A DNA stretch of 64,000 nt from Xanthobacter aminoxidans (GTDB taxonomy: Bacteria > Pseudomonadota > Alphaproteobacteria > Rhizobiales > Xanthobacteraceae): NCBI RefSeq assembly GCF_023571765.1, contig NZ_JAMJXC010000004.1, positions 366,137 through 430,136 on the forward strand. The letters run 5' to 3'. The translations under genes were made by a program, and so were the position numbers. Positions 55,232-64,000 of this stretch are shown here, in pieces. The notes below the pieces were generated by a model. The model saw only the letters and a list, made by a program, of their open reading frames with translations, was not told the origin of the DNA and ran no database searches. How positions within the stretch are numbered: position 1 is the first letter of the stretch; each line of letters starts with the position of its first letter.

Positions 55232-56740
55232 GTGCCGAGCCAACCCAGGGAACGCCGCGCCGCCGGGCCTGCTGCCGCCGGGCGTCGCATTTCCATGGCG
55301 GGGCTCGGGCTGGACCGGAGTTCCGACCTGCCGCTCTACCAGCAGGTCGCCGCCCATCTGCGCAATCAGGTCCTGGACGGCCGGCTCAAGGCCGGCACGC
55401 GGCTGGCGGGGTCGCGTACGCTCGCGGAGGAGCTGGGGTGCTCGCGCGCCATCGTGCTCACCGCGTTCGACCTCCTGTATTCGGAAGGCTACCTGCGCTC
55501 GGTGCCGCGTGGCGGCGTCGAGGTCGCGGCCGTGGCCAAGTCCTCGGGTGCGGCCGTGCCGGTCGCCGAAGCCGGGGTCGATGGCGACTGGCTGTCGGAC
55601 GCGTGGCTGGCCGTGCTGGAGACCGGCTACGAGTTCGACCTCGGTTCGCCCTTCAGCCCCGGCGCCCCGGACCTCTCCACCTTCCCGTTCGAGGTCTGGT
55701 CACGCATGCTGCGCCAGAGCTGGGCGAACCCGCCCGCCTCGGCCTGCATCGACATGTCGCCGCTCGGCTGGGGACCGCTGCGCGAGGCGACGGCGGAATA
55801 TCTCGGCGCGGTGCGCGGCCTCTTGTGCCAGCCGGATGAGGTGGTCATCACCTCCGCCAGCTCCGGCGCGCTCAACCTGTGCAGCCGGATGCTGCTCAAT
55901 CCCGGCGACGAGGTGTGGGTGGAGGAACCCGGCTTCATCGAGGCCCGCTGGAGCCTGAAGGCTGCGGGCGCGAAGCTGGTGCCCGTACCCGTGGACGACA
56001 AGGGGCTGGTGGTGGAGGAAGGCATCCGCCGCGCGCCCAACGCCAAGGTGGCCGTGGTGACGCCCTCGCACCAGTTTCCCCTCGGCGTGCCCATGGCGCT
56101 GGAGCGGCGGCAGGCGCTGCTGGAATGGGCCAACCGGCAGGGCAGCTGGATCATTGAGGACGACTACAATTCGGAATTCCGCCACCGCGGCAGCATGACG
56201 GCCTCCCTCAAGTCGCTCGATCGCTCAGGGCGGGTGGTCTATCTCGGGACGTTTTCCAAGGTCATGCTGCCGAGCCTGCGCATGGGCTATCTGGTGGCGA
56301 GCCCGCGCTTTGTCGACGCCTTCGGCCGGGGGCGCGCGCGGGTGGACGTGCATCCCGCAGGTACGGCCCAGCTCGCCCTGGTGCGGTTCCTGCGCGAAGG
56401 CCACCTGCTGCGCTACCTCAGACGCATGCGCAAGGTCTACGGGGAACGGCAGAAGGCGGTGATCGACGCTGTCGATGCGCTGCTGGGCGACAAGGTGGAA
56501 ATCGCCTCGCTCCCCGCCGGCCTGCACCTGACGGCACAGTTCCGTCCGGGCCTTGCGGACCGCATCAGCGACACGGACATTTCGCGCCGCAGCCTCGGGA
56601 CCGGTCATTTCGTCCAGCCCCTCTCCCAATGCTACGTGGGGCCGGCGGACCGTCAGGGCCTCATCATCGGCTATGGACGGCTCCCCAAGGAGGAGGCGTT
56701 CTCCAAGCTCTCCGCCGTCGCCGCTCTCTTTCCGGCCTAG
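55232..56740 (+). CDS. MocR-type transcriptional regulator, copy 2
   Basis: 502 aa. Winged helix LYQQVAAHLRNQVLDGRLKAGTRLAGSRTLAEELGCSRAIVLTAFDLLYSEGYLR followed by an aminotransferase-fold domain with PLP Lys in GTFSKVMLPSLRMGY and EDDYNSEFR. GTG at 55232 with GAGGAG 9 bases upstream. Its place between hyuB and the aminotransferase gene suggests that it controls this cluster, and direct repeats at two promoters of the cluster fit that. Confidence 0.92.
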   Translation: MPSQPRERRAAGPAAAGRRISMAGLGLDRSSDLPLYQQVAAHLRNQVLDGRLKAGTRLAGSRTLAEELGCSRAIVLTAFDLLYSEGYLRSVPRGGVEVAAVAKSSGAAVPVAEAGVDGDWLSDAWLAVLETGYEFDLGSPFSPGAPDLSTFPFEVWSRMLRQSWANPPASACIDMSPLGWGPLREATAEYLGAVRGLLCQPDEVVITSASSGALNLCSRMLLNPGDEVWVEEPGFIEARWSLKAAGAKLVPVPVDDKGLVVEEGIRRAPNAKVAVVTPSHQFPLGVPMALERRQALLEWANRQGSWIIEDDYNSEFRHRGSMTASLKSLDRSGRVVYLGTFSKVMLPSLRMGYLVASPRFVDAFGRGRARVDVHPAGTAQLALVRFLREGHLLRYLRRMRKVYGERQKAVIDAVDALLGDKVEIASLPAGLHLTAQFRPGLADRISDTDISRRSLGTGHFVQPLSQCYVGPADRQGLIIGYGRLPKEEAFSKLSAVAALFPA

Positions 56741-56743
56741 GAT

Positions 56744-56780
56744 TCTGGCTCACCGATTATCCCTGAAACTGGAGCTGTCG
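56744..56780 (+). promoter_or_regulatory. Predicted MocR operator at the aminotransferase gene
   Basis: TCTGGCTCA (56744-56752) and CTGGAGCTGTCG (56769-56780), CTGG cores 24 bases apart, matching the pair before the binding-protein gene (10 of 12 identical in the second element, 8 of 9 in the first). Confidence 0.55.
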
Positions 56781-56832
56781 CGATCCAGCGCCCCTTCCTA
56801 GGTTCGCTCCCATGACGGGTAAGGAACGCGCA

Positions 56833-58152
56833 ATGAGCAGGCTGCTTCGGACGGGTCTTAACGCTGGCTCAGCCGCGCCGCTGGTGGTGGGGGGCGAGGG
56901 CGTCTATTTCCACCTCAGCGACGGACGTAAGGTTCTCGACGGCAGCAATACCGGCGGCCCTCTGGGCCATGGCCATCCGCGCATGGCGGCTGCGCTGCGC
57001 GAGGCCGCCACTCTGCCGATGGTGAGCGAGGGCTGGAACTGGCGCGGACGGGACGCCGCCGCCGAGCGTCTCTTCGAGGTGGGTCTGAGCGAAGAGGCGC
57101 ATTGGGCGGGCGCGGTCCGCTTCTGCCTGAGCGGCAGCGAGGCCAACGACCTCGCCCTCTCCCTCTCGCAGGCCCTGACGGGAAGAAAGGCCATCGCCAC
57201 CCGCGAGCGCGCCTATCACGGCCTTGTCGGCCTGAGCCGCGACGTCACGGTGCAGCCGCACTGGCATGGCGGCCTCGCCGCTCCGGGCGAGACCAAGGTG
57301 CCCCCGCCCGGCGCCCAGGTGCACGTACTGCCCGCCCCCGACGGCGCGCTCTATCTCGCCGATGCCACCCCGTCTGCGGGCTCTACGGCCGAACGCCTCG
57401 CGGGCGAGGCCGGCAAGCTGGCCCAGTCGGCCGCCGTGATCATCGACTACACCCAGGGCGGCTTCTACCATGACGCCGCCTACCAGGATGCGATGGCCGA
57501 ACTGGCACGCCGCAACGGCGCGCTCTGGATCGCCGACGAAGTGGTGACGGGCCTCGGCCGCGCCGGCCGCACCTTCGCCTTCACCGGAGGCCAGAGCCGG
57601 CCGGATATCGTGACGCTGGGCAAGGGCCTCGGCGGCGGCATGGCGCCGGTTGCGGCCATCATCCTCTCCAAGGATGTGCTGGCCGAGCTGGACGGCAAGA
57701 GCTGGCAGAATTACGGCACCTTGCGCGGCCATCCCATGGCCATGGCTGCCGTGTCCGCCTATCTGGACATCCTTGTGGAGGAAGACCTGCTGGCCCGCGT
57801 CGCGGCGCTGGAGACGCTCTTCGCCCGACGCCTGCGCGAGATCGCCGGCCGCCATCCCAGCGTCGCGCGGGTTGCCGGACAGGGGCTCCACTGGACCATC
57901 GAACTGTTCGGCCCCGACTGGCGCGACTGGCGGGCCGACACGGTTGAGGCTCCCATCGCCTCTCGGGTCGCGGCGGGCGCGCTCGCCCAAGGCGCGGTGA
58001 TCGGCACCAGCGGTGAGCAGGTGTCCCTCTTCCTCGCGCCGCCCCTCATCATCTCGGAGCAGGAAGCCGAGACGCTTCTTGGCATCCTCGATGAAAACCT
58101 CTGCCTCGCGGATCGCGAGCACAACATGACAATGGAAGGCGCTCGGGGATGA
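56833..58152 (+). CDS. Class III pyridoxal-phosphate aminotransferase
   Basis: 439 aa from the ATG at 56833, chosen because AAGGAA lies just ahead; an ATG at 56812 would add 7 residues. Fold type I class III motifs: FCLSGSEANDLALSLSQALTGR, LWIADEVVTGLGRAGRTFAF and the PLP Lys in VTLGKGLGGGMAP. Glutamate-1-semialdehyde-like or omega-amino acid transaminases are the nearest families. It probably moves an amino group from the compound taken up by the importer. Overlaps the next gene by 4 bases. Confidence 0.92.
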   Translation: MSRLLRTGLNAGSAAPLVVGGEGVYFHLSDGRKVLDGSNTGGPLGHGHPRMAAALREAATLPMVSEGWNWRGRDAAAERLFEVGLSEEAHWAGAVRFCLSGSEANDLALSLSQALTGRKAIATRERAYHGLVGLSRDVTVQPHWHGGLAAPGETKVPPPGAQVHVLPAPDGALYLADATPSAGSTAERLAGEAGKLAQSAAVIIDYTQGGFYHDAAYQDAMAELARRNGALWIADEVVTGLGRAGRTFAFTGGQSRPDIVTLGKGLGGGMAPVAAIILSKDVLAELDGKSWQNYGTLRGHPMAMAAVSAYLDILVEEDLLARVAALETLFARRLREIAGRHPSVARVAGQGLHWTIELFGPDWRDWRADTVEAPIASRVAAGALAQGAVIGTSGEQVSLFLAPPLIISEQEAETLLGILDENLCLADREHNMTMEGARG

Positions 58153-58526
58153 ACGAGATCGAGAACATTCTTGCCACGGTGCAGGGCTATTTCGACGCGC
58201 TTTACTTCGGCAGCGTCGAAGGCTTCCGGAAGGCGTTTCATCCGCAGGCGCAGCTCTTCTCGTCCGAGGGTGGGAACACCGCAGCGCTGGGTATGGACGC
58301 CTATATGGAGCGGGTGGCGGGACGAGCCGCCCCGGCCTCCCGCAACGACCCGCGCCATGACGAGGTGATCGCCGTGACGCTGACCAGCCCCTCCACCGCC
58401 CATGTACGGGTGCGCGACGCCCTCCTGCCCAACCGCTTCGTCGATGACCTGCTGCTGGTGAAGTATGCCGACGGCTGGAAGATCGTCTGCAAGGCCTGGG
58501 CGTACGACCCGCTCGCCAGCGCGTAG
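58149..58526 (+). CDS. NTF2-like (SnoaL/lumazine-binding type) protein
   Basis: 125 aa. Cone-shaped alpha+beta barrel: ILATVQGYFDALYFGSVEGFRKAFHPQAQLFS, the standard start, then a YMERVAGR helix and VDDLLLVKYADGWKIVCKAW strands. Relatives are small enzymes or binding proteins. The ATG overlaps the aminotransferase stop, so it acts in the same pathway; the reaction is not known. Confidence 0.88.
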   Translation: MNEIENILATVQGYFDALYFGSVEGFRKAFHPQAQLFSSEGGNTAALGMDAYMERVAGRAAPASRNDPRHDEVIAVTLTSPSTAHVRVRDALLPNRFVDDLLLVKYADGWKIVCKAWAYDPLASA

Positions 58527-59373
58527 GACGGACGAGAGGGGGCGGCACCCGTTCGATGCCGGCGTGATGCGGTGAGCCGCGTCGATCCCGCGCCAGGTCG
58601 AGGCGTTCGCAGGGCCGCCCCCACACCATCTTCAAGATTGAATCGCCGGCGGAGCTGATGCTCCCGCCGGCGCATCTGTTGTTGATCGGGGATGTACGCG
58701 GCTCGGCTCACGCCCACACGCGCTGCTGCAGACGGTCAAGGACAAGCTTCTGCCGCTGCAACAACACCCGACGGGCGATATCCCTGCGCATATGCCCGCG
58801 AGAGCTGCCTCCCTCGACTTGGGGCGCCCGCTCTCCAATCTTGCTTCCCTGACAGAAGCCCGTAGCGCGGTTGCTCGTCCGCTCGCTCAGGCCGAGCGTC
58901 GAGGGCGCCGAGGGCGCCGAGCAAAGCCGTCACCCCGGATTTACTGAGCAATCCGCCATGCTCCGCCCCGGCGCATCCGCATTCACGGCGGGTGCGCCGG
59001 CCCGGACCATCCATGCGCATTCGCCCTGGGCGTCGAATTGCCGAGGGCGAGGTGCGAATCATGGGAACGGGATTTCAGCCGCCAGCATCGGTGGATCAAG
59101 CAAAAGCCAGTGCCGACGCGGGGAATGAAATGGCGGGCCGCGTCCGATAGTGATGATCACTACGTTTTCGCTATAGCACTATGAAATCGCTCGCCGCCCC
59201 ATGTTGCGCGCGAGATCGAACGAATTGCGCAGCGTGTGGCTTTGATTGTATGGGGACCACCTCAAGTCGGACGACGCGAAATTCAACATGACTTTCGTAT
59301 TTTCGATATGGCATTTCGCGTTCGCGGTTGCTGGCGTGCGAGGGTACGTGCTTTCCCATGCAGCCATGACTTT
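58527..59373. other. Gene-poor, probably decayed region
   Basis: About 850 bases between the catabolic cluster and an IS110 remnant. Short open frames occur on both strands but none shows a ribosome-binding site with a plausible protein. The section 59230-59370 is poorer in GC than the neighbourhood, consistent with foreign or decayed DNA. No RNA gene was recognised. Confidence 0.5.
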
Positions 59374-59709
59374 TCAAACCGCGACGCAATGCATGTTCGG
59401 ACGCAGCGCGGCTTCGGCGATCGCGGCCGCGTCAGCGGCATCATTCTTCTGCCGCTTCACAAAGGGCTTCACGTAGATCGGCGGAACCAGCCGCACGTGG
59501 CGTCCAAGGCCTTGAGCGACGCGGCCCCAATAATGGCTCGTTGCGCAGGCCTCCATCGCCACGATGCAAGGCGGCTGCGCGCTCAACAGTTGGATCAGCT
59601 TCGCGCGGGACACCGTCCGGTTGAACAGAACCGCCCCGCCCCGATCCGTGCCGCAGACCTGGAAACTCCGCTTGGCCAGGTCGATCGCAAGGACATGAAC
59701 ATCTGGCAT
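59374..59709 (-). pseudogene. Truncated IS110-family transposase (5' part)
   Basis: 111 codons of an N-terminal DEDD transposase: VLAIDLAKRSFQVCGTDRGG, CIVAMEACATSHYWGRVAQG and KPFVKRQKNDAADAAAIAEA are the family's RuvC-like part (Asp-10, Glu-60 type, and the NDAADA Asp pair). A full IS110 transposase is about 340 aa; here it stops at TGA 59374 after PNMHCVAV and the rest is missing. ATG at 59709 with GGGAGGGGC ahead. So it is a dead remnant with its left part retained. Confidence 0.85.
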
Positions 59710-59880
59710 GTGCCCCTCCCTTGAAAGCGCCACCACGGCGCTGCCCGGACACAATACGAGCCCGCAGGAGGGGGCATCCACCCCATCAGTTCACGCCCTC
59801 CAGGCTCGGAACATCCCCTGTAACCTTACGTAAAAAAGGTGAGCCAGGACACCCACTTACCCATACATGTTATCGGCAGT
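59710..59880 (-). ncRNA. Possible remnant of the IS110 left end and its bridge-RNA region
   Basis: Non-coding stretch before the transposase start. IS110 elements are known to express a bridge RNA from this position. Hairpin AGCGCC / GGCGCT (59726-59742) and the GGGG / CCCC pair near 59774 are seen. The RNA cannot be confirmed from the sequence alone. Confidence 0.2.
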
Positions 59881-59883
59881 GAT

Positions 59884-59915
59884 GAGGACGGCATCCGATG
59901 CAGGATGCCGTCCTC
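59884..59915 (-). terminator. Strong hairpin downstream of the autotransporter gene
   Basis: GAGGACGGCATCC / GGATGCCGTCCTC, perfect 13-bp stem with a 6-base loop, 18 bases after the autotransporter stop. No T-run on the - strand, so termination efficiency is uncertain. Confidence 0.55.
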
Positions 59916-59932
59916 TTTGTCTGGGGGATGGC

Positions 59933-62900
59933 TCAGAAATTGACCCGCAGATTGCCCTTGAGCGTGTTGCTCTGCGCATCGGAGCCGAGCACGCCGTCAT
60001 AGGCGAAGCCGGCGCTGACCGCGTCGTTGAAGGCATAGCTGAGGCCCACATTGAGCGCCAGCGCATCGCGGGCGATGGGCGTGCCGGAGACCAGGAACGG
60101 GGTGGAGCCGTTCAGCCACATCACCGACGTCGTGTCCACGTCGCCGAAGGCATGCTGCCAGCCCAGCTTGAGGCTGGGGGTGAAGAGGCCGTTGCCCACC
60201 ACCATGTCGGTGCTTAGCCGCGCGCCCAGGGTGGTAAGCGTGGTGCTCATGGACTGCGCCGAGCCTGAGAGTGCGGCGGCGCCGCCGGTTTCGGAGAAGG
60301 CGTCGAAGTTCTGGTTCACATAGGCCACCGCCGCGAACGGCGACACCTGAGCCGGTCCGAAAGCGAACGGACGCGAGACTTCGCCGAACACCTGGGCGGT
60401 GTTGCCGTTGTAGCTGCTACCCAGGCCGTTGGAGAAGGTGCCGAAGGCGACGTTGCGAGACGCCATAGAGCGCCAGGTCGGTGTGGCTGTTGTCGGCCTT
60501 GGAGTTGAGGCTGTCCACATGGCCATCGGACTGGCCGAAGCCGGCGGCGATGCCGAGGCGGGTGGTGTCGAACACCTTGACGTCGGCACCGGCGATGAAG
60601 CCGCTCTGGGTCCAGCCCAGGGAGGCGAGGCCGTCGCCGGAGGCATTGCCCCAGCCGCCGTAGCCGGTGGCCCACACGGCGACGTTCAGGCTCGACGAGA
60701 GCTTGGCGGTGGCCTTGTCGGGCTTGGGCCCGGTGGCGTCGTCCAGGCGCTCGTTGATGGCGGCGCGCACCTGGCGGGCGTCATCGAAGGTCTGGGCGGC
60801 GGTGGAGGCATAGACCTCGCCGGTCATCTGGCTGAGGGCGGCGGCCAATGCCGTCGGGGCCAGGCTGTAGAGGCTGTTGAACAGCCCGGCATTGGCTCCG
60901 GTCAGAGCAATGCCGGCCACCGGGCGAATGCTGTCCACCGCGCTGCCGAGCGCGCTGGCATTGGCGGTGGTGGCCAGGCCGTTGGCCGCCAGGTTGCCGT
61001 ACCACAGCGGGGTGACCACCAGCGCCAGGCTGGTGGGGCCGTAGAGGGCATCGAAGCGGGTGGAGGCGGGCAGGCCGCTCGCCGGCTGGGCCAGGCCGGC
61101 GAAGGAGCCGGAGAGGCCGGCGCTGCTCTGGATCACCGTGAAGCTGGTGCCCAGCGGCGGGGTGTAGCTGTTGGTTGCGCTGCCGGTGATGCCGCGCAGG
61201 GTGGGCGCCAGGGTTCCGGCCACGGTGACTGTGCCGTTGGTGCCGGTGGTGACGAGGCGGGAATAATTGCCCGCGCCGGTTCCGGTGCCGGTGCCGTCGA
61301 TGTCGGTCTGGAAGGTGGAGGTGCTGGCGAGCGTCACCGGCCCGTTGACGGTGAGGGTGCCGGGCGAGTTGCCCGGCGCCAGCCGCCCGGCCACCACCAG
61401 CGGGCCGGAGAGGGTGCCGGAGCCGCGCAGGGTGCCCGAGGTGCCGATGGCCAGCGTCGAGGAGAAGGCGCCGTTCACCGACAGCAGGCCGCCGGTGACG
61501 GTGGTGAGGCCGGTATAGGAGTTGTTGCCGGTGAGGGTGAGGGTGCCGGCACCGGCCTTGGTGAGGCTGGTGCGGCTGGCGCCATCGACGATCTGTCCGG
61601 CATAGCTGGCGGAGCTGCCGTCTGTGCCTACCGTGAGCTGGCCATTGCCAATAACGGCGGTGGCTGTGGTGCCGGTGAGCGATCCGACCGTCAGGGCGGT
61701 GCCGCCGAGATCGATGGCGCCGTTATTGCTTAGGCGGGTGATGCCTGTGGTGCTGCCGGTGAGGGCGACGGCTGCGCCGGAGGCATTGCTCACCGTTCCG
61801 GCGAGCACGCCGGCGGCCTGGACAAAGCCGGTATTGCTGAGCCCGCCGGCAATGGTGCCGGTGGTGATCAGGGTGCCGGCATTGGTGACGCCGCCGGCCA
61901 GGGTTCCTGCGTTGGTGAGGGTGGTTCCTGCCAAGGTGACGACCGGGGCGATGAGGCTCGCGGTTTCGGTAAGCTGGAGGCCGCCGCCGGCGAGGGTCGC
62001 CTGGCCGGTGAAGCTGTGGGTGGCGGTGAAAACCAGGGTTCCTGCCCCGAGCTTGGCGAGGCCGCCGGTGCCGGAAAGGGACTGGTTCAGGGTGAAGGTA
62101 TTGTCCAGGCTGGCAATATCGAAGCCGCCGCCGCCGTTGCCCCAGGTGATGGCCCGGCCGGTGGTGGTGAAGCTGGTGCCGGTGACCTGGAGGATGCCGC
62201 CGTCAAAGGTAAGGCCCCCCGCCGCCGCGCCGAGGTTGGCGTCACGGGCCACCGACAGAATACCCCCAGCGAATGTGGTGCCGCCGGAATAGCTATTGGT
62301 TCCGGTGAGCGTGAGAATGCCGTCTCCGGCCTTAATCAGGCTGCCGCGGGTAGGGACATCGGCGAAAGCCGCGACGCGCGTGGTCTCCACCTGAATCTCG
62401 GTCTGCCACTCGGGGGTGAGTGTCGGATCATGGGCGGCCTTGCGGGCTGCCCATGCGGCCGCCGCTGCGTCATTCTCCTGCTTGCGCTGGATGAGGGCGT
62501 CCTCGGAGATGTTGTTGGACCAGGTATCGCGGGTGCCGGCCGGGAGGTTCGCGGCGACTGAGCCAAGAAATTGCCCTGGGCCATTCATGGCCTTATTGAG
62601 ATCGATCACGCCCCAACCCCAGACGGCGTTGGGAGCATTGGGATTGGCATCCGCCACGCCGGCGACCACGTTGCGGTGATAGGCCGTGGTGAGCAGGACA
62701 TCGCGGGCCTGCTGGTTGGTCATATAGGGAAATCGCTCCATGATCAGGGCCAGCGCGCCAGTGGCATGGGGCGCGGCCATGGAGGTGCCGTTCACTGTTG
62801 TGTAGCCGGTCTGCTTGTTTGGATTGATAGCCCATTCACCGAGATTCCATCGAGCGCCTGGCGCATAGGTAGGAACCGTACTGTTGATAGCGCTGCCTGG

Positions 62901-63821
62901 TGCGACAACGTACCAATATTTGGCGACGCCGGCTCGATTTGAATAGCTCGCGAGGACAAGATCTCCGGGATTTAGGCCGCCATTGCCCCCCTTAGCAGCT
63001 GCGCCTACGGCAAGCCAATTGCTCTCAAGATCCGGTCTGAAATAAGGTAGCGAAGATCTAACGTTTGGGTTGCTGTATCCGGTGTTTCCCGCCGCAAATA
63101 CCTGAATAATATTGTATTGTTTTGTGGTCTCGGAAAGCGCGTCGACGTAGCTGAGCTTGCCAGAAAATTTAGAATAAGCTGTGCGTAAGCCTTGGATGGT
63201 GTTGTAATTGTCTCCAGTAGGCGGGCTGCCCCAAGAGGAATTAATCACACGTGCGCCGGCCGCCGCTAGGCTACCATAAGCGTTTTTGAAGTAGGCATAA
63301 TCAACGTTCGTTCCGTATCGTGCCGAGTCGTTCGTTTGTGTGTTGGTGACGTAGACATTGGCATTGAACGCCACGCCTTGCATGCCGACGCCGTCTCGGG
63401 AGGCCCCGATCGTCCCTGTGACGTGTGTCCCGTGTGGATCGTTGTAGATGGGGCTGTACGTTCCCGGAGCGGTATAAGAATCACCCGCCTTGAAGAAGCT
63501 TGGTTGTGGCGACTGATTCTGCGGCTTTCCGGACCCGTCCATAAAATAGAAGCCGTCCGATCCGAAGGTCCCGGTGATGGTGAGCGGCTTGACGCGGCCA
63601 TCGGCGAATTCCGGGTGGGCACTATAGACACCTGAATCAACAACACCCACCGTCACACCCAGGCCGGTGTAGCCCGCCGCATAGGCGTTGGCGGCGTGCA
63701 TGGCTTCCAAGCCCCAATCGGCCTTGTATTCCGGCGTGCGCCAACTCGCGGGATCGGCGGTGGACAGACTCTGCGCCAAGGCGTTATGCGACACCGACGC
63801 GCCGAGCGCGGCCAGCCCTAG
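59933..63821 (-). pseudogene. Subtilase autotransporter, disrupted at both ends
   Basis: About 1290 codons. S8 serine protease domain: Asp in VGVVDSGVYSAHPEFADGRV, His in NDPHGTHVTGTIGA, Ser in NGTSMAAPHATGALAL. Then a passenger with beta-helix repeats (TLTGTNSYSGGTTFAGGILS; TLTGNNSYTGLTTVTGGLLS), and the start of the translocator barrel (NVAVWATGYGGWGN). The frame breaks near 60461: after DLALYG the barrel carries on in another frame (SRNVAFGTFSNGL) to the final NLRVNF. The signal peptide's hydrophobic core (LGLAALGASVSHNALAQS) runs into the end of an IS5-family element at 63818-63823. No intact start is left in the window. The protease section (63001-63240) is about 49% GC, well below the rest. 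Confidence 0.85.
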
Positions 63822-64000
63822 GGTCCAGACTCATAACCAGTAGCTGACGGTTGCCGCGATGCTGACTGCTGCAAGGAAGTTGATGGCGAGGCGGTCATAT
63901 CGTGTGGCGATGCGCCGGAAGTCTTTCAGGCGGCAGAACATGCGCTCGATGGCGTTTCGGTCGCGGTAGAGCACGGGAGAGAAGCAGTTCTTCCAGAGCC
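63822..64000 (-). mobile_element. IS5-family insertion sequence (one end)
   Basis: The element reaches from the CTAG at 63818-63821 past the window end. Its edge GGGTCCAGACTCATA overlaps the transposase stop. CTAG matches the target type used by the IS5 group; other IS5 subgroups use TA. Only one end is visible, so the target duplication cannot be checked. Confidence 0.75.
63831..64000 (-). CDS. IS5-family transposase, C-terminal part
   Basis: 55 codons visible, the rest beyond the window. VLYRDRNAIERMFCRLKDFR followed by RIATRYDRLAINFLAAVSIA is the IS5 DDE motif around the catalytic Glu (N-x-x-E-R-x-F-x-x-L-K-x-x-R-R-I-A-T-R-Y-D). It ends SYWL with TGA at 63831. Confidence 0.88.
   Translation of the reverse strand, partial: LWKNCFSPVLYRDRNAIERMFCRLKDFRRIATRYDRLAINFLAAVSIAATVSYWL

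Noticed and set aside
59171..59389. Short frames on the - strand near the IS110 remnant
   Set aside because: No ribosome-binding site, no family resemblance; they overlap the truncated end of the transposase.
1..64000. CRISPR arrays, rRNA and tRNA genes, prophage
   Set aside because: No regularly spaced repeats, no tRNA-like cloverleaf recognised, no phage genes found by reading.

Overview
The window is a chromosomal stretch of a high-GC alphaproteobacterium. Gene content and order point to Hyphomicrobiales (Rhizobiales), probably Xanthobacteraceae; the genus cannot be fixed from the sequence alone. Supporting signs are RNase E with a large acidic insert, a B12-dependent class II ribonucleotide reductase of the long form (1242 aa), two Omp2-type alphaproteobacterial porins, the TTG-started HNH protein typical of the order, and the slt | dapA-smpB ... 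UDG-NYN | rpoZ neighbourhood. No rRNA, tRNA or CRISPR array was recognised.

Region 1 (1-11.2 kb): 3' part of rne, then PBP1A, a DosP-like PAS-PAS-GAF-GGDEF-EAL protein and prfB, all on the + strand, followed by a Rieske-type ferredoxin and an unassigned soluble protein. Region 2 (11.4-23.5 kb): a small secreted protein and nrdJ on the - strand converge on a strong bidirectional terminator. Then on the + strand come an MHS-family symporter, DNA photolyase, a cysK-sseA sulfur pair, and a WcaF-like acetyltransferase next to a sugar epimerase. Region 3 (23.5-36 kb): a housekeeping patch of HNH protein, esterase, HhH DNA glycosylase, GluQ, an AEC transporter with an ACT-domain protein, rpoZ, a NYN protein, family 5 UDG, BCP-type peroxiredoxin, a VOC protein, smpB, a RelE/ParE-type toxin-antitoxin pair overlapping smpB, dapA, and a lytic transglycosylase.

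Region 4 (35.8-46.2 kb): a three-gene translationally coupled envelope cassette (BON/OmpA protein, 34-aa membrane microprotein, H3TH protein), tandem porins with tandem terminators, a divergent EamA/MocR pair, and a VOC gene under a WYL regulator with matching palindromes at both promoters. Region 5 (46.4-58.5 kb): a tightly overlapping catabolic cluster on the + strand: dipeptide-type ABC importer (binding protein, two permeases, fused double ATPase), HyuA/HyuB hydantoinase/oxoprolinase subunits, a MocR regulator, a class III aminotransferase and an NTF2-like protein. A pair of CTGG-centred direct repeats, spaced 24 bp, lies in front of both the binding-protein gene and the aminotransferase gene, which suggests one MocR regulon. 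The substrate is not known but is probably an amide- or ureide-containing amine.

Region 6 (58.5-64 kb) is a decaying mobile area. It holds a gene-poor stretch, the 5' end of an IS110-family element, and a subtilase autotransporter broken twice: an IS5-family insertion in its signal peptide and an out-of-frame deletion in its beta-barrel. Most genes are in ordinary operons. The most interesting points are the TA-smpB coupling, the predicted MocR and WYL operators, the heme-ligand-less DosP relative, the BON/OmpA cassette with its microprotein, and the doubly broken autotransporter.
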